Of a DNA stretch of 9,841 nucleotides, positions 7,717-9,841 are shown piece by piece (within the stretch, counting starts at the first letter, position 1; each line of letters starts with the position of its first letter). The position numbers and the translations under genes are program-made. Location of the stretch: NCBI GenBank assembly GCA_937915285.1, contig CALDNG010000211.1:1-9841 (forward strand), given 5' to 3'. This DNA comes from an uncultured Desulfomonile sp. Lineage in GTDB: Bacteria; Desulfobacterota; Desulfomonilia; Desulfomonilales; Desulfomonilaceae. The notes below the pieces were generated by a model. It worked only from the letters and a program-made list of their open reading frames with translations. It was not told where the DNA came from and did not search any database.

Positions 7717-9841
7717 TCAGGTAGCGTTTGAAATTTCCTTGCCCTCTGCTATCTTCCTGGCCAGCGCCAGAAGTTCTTTAACCTTCACCGGCTTGGAGAG
7801 GTAATCATCCATACCGGCCTGTAGACACTTCTCCCGGTCACCCTTCATGGCATTGGCAGTCATTGCCACTATGGGGATGGACTTTCCCGTTAGGCTTTCA
7901 TAACGACGTATCAGGGATGTGGCCTCAAAACCGTCCATCTCCGGCATTTGGACATCCATTAATACAAGATCAAAAGGCTGTTTTTCTACAGCCTCTACTG
8001 CCTGTTTTCCGTTGGTGACCGTCACCAGCGAATGACCGGCCTTTTTTAGAGCTACCTCCACAAATTTCTGGCTTATCGGATTATCCTCCGCTACCAGAAT
8101 TCGTAAAGGCCTTGATCCGGATGAATCTTGAATTCCATGGTCACTCACAAATTTGAATTCATGTGTCTTGTGCTTACCAAGGACCAGATTTAACTCATCC
8201 AGTAACTGGGTCCTTTTTATCGGTTTTGCGAGATATCCGGATATGTTGAGTTCCGTGCACCTTAGGGCGTCATCAGGGGAGTGCGATGAGGTCATTATTA
8301 TGACAGAGCCGTCAAAAAGTCCGGGATTCCTGTTAAGATATTCAACAAACTGATAGCCGTCGAGTCCGGGCATCTGAACATCCAGCATCATCACTTCGAA
8401 TGGAGAATGATCCCTCCTGGCTGCTTCAAGCAATTCCATGGCCTGTTCGGACCCTGTGGCTTCCGTTGCCTGCATGCCCCACTGAGTGAAAGTCTGTACC
8501 AGAATTAGCCTGTTGATCGGATTGTCATCGACAATCAGCGCCTTCACGTTTTTCAGCCTTTGGACCTGTTCAGGCTGTTTATCCGATGCTTCCCCAGACA
8601 AATAGCCGAATTGGGCAGTGAAGTAAAAGCTGCTACCCTTGCCAGGTTCACTCTCAACCCATATCCTTCCGTTCATCAATTGTACAAGCCTGGATACTAT
8701 CGTCAACCCTAGTCCAGTCCCGCCATAGCGTCTTGTGGTGGATGAATCAGCCTGCTCGAACGGTTGAAAGATCTTGTCGAGTTTCCCCGGCTCTATTCCG
8801 ATACCTGTGTCACTCACACAGAACAAAAGGTTGACCAGGCCCTCAGAAAAGCTTTCAGGCTCTACTGTCAGATTGACAAAACCCCTCTCAGTGAATTTTA
8901 TGGAATTTCCCACAAGGTTCGTTATTATCTGGCGGAACCTCACAGGGTCGCCTATTACCCGTTCAGGAACTCCCTTGTTCACCAGGCATGAAATTTCTAC
9001 AGTGTTGTTTTTCTGAAGACTAACGGCCAGCGTATTTATGGTTTCTTCGATAAGTTCGTGAAGGTTGAATTCCGTATATGAAAGATCGATTTTCCCTGCC
9101 TCGATCTTTGAGAAGTCCAGTATATCGTTAATGATAATCATCATGGCTTCAGCAGATGTCAGCACTGCTCCCAGGTATTCCTGCTGTTCGTTGCTGAGAT
9201 TCGTGTTCAAAGCCACTTCTGTCATTCCAATGATACCGTTCATCGGGGTTCTGATCTCATGGCTCATGTTAGCCAGGAATTCGCTTTTTGCGGCATTTGC
9301 CTTTTCTGCCTCAGCAGCGAGATTGTTTGCCCTGGCATTGGCTTCCTCAAGGTTTTTATTTGTCCGAATGAGTTCCTGCTCAACCTTTTTTCGGGCAGTG
9401 ATGTCGAGGTCAGATCCACGATAGCCCTTCAGCGATCCGTCCGGATTCAGCATCGGGACACCATTCGTTATTACGATGACCTCATCTCCATTTTTTCCTT
9501 GAGCCACGTTTTCGACATTCTTGAATACGTTTTTGGCATCGAATATGGCAAAAGCCGATTTCTTGAACGATTCTCGGCCTTCTTCCGGATGCAGCTCATA
9601 GAAAGCCATTTTCCCTATCATCTCATCAGGTGTATATCCCAATAAATGCAGGGAGGCCTGGCTTACATAGGTGTAGACTCCCTGAGTATCAACCTCCCAG
9701 ATCATTTCGCCACTGACTTCCGCTATCTGGACAAACCTTTCATCACTGGCCTTCAGCTCCTCACGACGATGGTATTCTTCCGTAACATCCCTGAAAACAA
9801 GCACTGCTCCCAGCAGGTTGCCGTTTGCATCACGAATCGGG
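7717..9841 (-). CDS. Hybrid sensor histidine kinase with two receiver domains, N-terminus off the window (partial)
   Basis: The frame is open to the right edge; 707 residues are visible and the true start lies outside. A GTG at 9804 is not the start, because the preceding codons (reading [12 protein letters not shown]) continue a PAS domain. The visible order is the tail of one PAS domain, a complete PAS (about 34-152), a coiled-coil linker and HisKA with [11 protein letters not shown] (phosphoacceptor His194). HATPase follows (about 295-412) with Asn308/Asn312 in the N box, DTGIGI, and GGTGLGL. The first receiver has Asp487 and Lys in LAKP; the second has Asp629 and Lys in LSKP. Both receivers keep the acidic pair and look functional. 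The protein ends about ten residues after the second receiver with no Hpt domain, so a phosphorelay would need a separate phosphotransfer protein. No membrane segment is seen in the visible part. It heads the apparent operon with glgP and the sigma-54 regulator, a likely but unproven partner. Confidence 0.95.
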   Translation of the reverse strand, partial: PIRDANGNLLGAVLVFRDVTEEYHRREELKASDERFVQIAEVSGEMIWEVDTQGVYTYVSQASLHLLGYTPDEMIGKMAFYELHPEEGRESFKKSAFAIFDAKNVFKNVENVAQGKNGDEVIVITNGVPMLNPDGSLKGYRGSDLDITARKKVEQELIRTNKNLEEANARANNLAAEAEKANAAKSEFLANMSHEIRTPMNGIIGMTEVALNTNLSNEQQEYLGAVLTSAEAMMIIINDILDFSKIEAGKIDLSYTEFNLHELIEETINTLAVSLQKNNTVEISCLVNKGVPERVIGDPVRFRQIITNLVGNSIKFTERGFVNLTVEPESFSEGLVNLLFCVSDTGIGIEPGKLDKIFQPFEQADSSTTRRYGGTGLGLTIVSRLVQLMNGRIWVESEPGKGSSFYFTAQFGYLSGEASDKQPEQVQRLKNVKALIVDDNPINRLILVQTFTQWGMQATEATGSEQAMELLEAARRDHSPFEVMMLDVQMPGLDGYQFVEYLNRNPGLFDGSVIIMTSSHSPDDALRCTELNISGYLAKPIKRTQLLDELNLVLGKHKTHEFKFVSDHGIQDSSGSRPLRILVAEDNPISQKFVEVALKKAGHSLVTVTNGKQAVEAVEKQPFDLVLMDVQMPEMDGFEATSLIRRYESLTGKSIPIVAMTANAMKGDREKCLQAGMDDYLSKPVKVKELLALARKIAEGKEISNAT

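Noticed and set aside
9065..9645. Plus-strand ORFs of 119 and 128 codons opposite the hybrid kinase
   Set aside because: They lie antisense to the HisKA and PAS coding sequence, have no family resemblance and no ribosome sites, and reflect codon bias of the real gene.
9802..9804. GTG at 9804 as the start of the hybrid kinase
   Set aside because: The frame continues open to the window edge and the upstream residues complete a PAS domain C-terminal strand, so the gene starts outside the window.

Overview
The window is about 9.8 kb of densely coding bacterial DNA with every supported gene on the minus strand. Transcription therefore runs from right to left. It is a signal-transduction locus built around one metabolic enzyme, glycogen phosphorylase. 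The style of the proteins suggests a Desulfobacterota (deltaproteobacterial) or similar environmental Gram-negative genome: multi-PAS kinases, an AGGIAHDFNN-type histidine kinase, and a receiver-PAS-PAS-AAA+-Fis sigma-54 activator. Base composition looks moderate. This taxonomic reading is inference from gene style only, and no species is claimed.

Layout in order of transcription. (1) 9841-7717: a hybrid sensor histidine kinase whose start lies beyond the right edge, PAS(tail)-PAS-HisKA-HATPase-REC-REC. (2) After 39 nt, 7677-5170: a complete 835-residue glycogen/maltodextrin phosphorylase with its pyridoxal-phosphate lysine. (3) After 19 nt, 5150-3027: a complete 707-residue sigma-54-dependent response regulator, REC-PAS-PAS-AAA+-HTH, with a TTG start. 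(4) 3026-2727: a 300-nt intergenic stretch holding a good sigma-54 (-24/-12) promoter candidate, several short repeats and a palindrome upstream of it, and a small hairpin downstream. (5) 2726-2565: a 53-codon small ORF with a strong Shine-Dalgarno sequence. (6) Four nt later, 2560 to the left edge: a membrane-anchored sensor kinase with a CHASE domain, three PAS domains and a HisKA domain. Its ATPase domain lies off the window.

The first three genes look like one operon. The small ORF and CHASE kinase look like a second unit that the sigma-54 activator next door could switch on. A plausible working model, which is inference, is a local circuit. The hybrid kinase and/or the CHASE kinase set the phosphorylation state of the activator, the activator drives the small ORF and CHASE kinase, and glycogen breakdown is co-expressed with the signalling apparatus. 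Points deserving attention are the small ORF, the sigma-54 promoter beside its likely activator, an Asp-to-Asn change in the Walker B box of the activator, and the placement of a phosphorylase between two-component genes. I see no tRNA, rRNA, insertion sequence, CRISPR array or clear intrinsic terminator.
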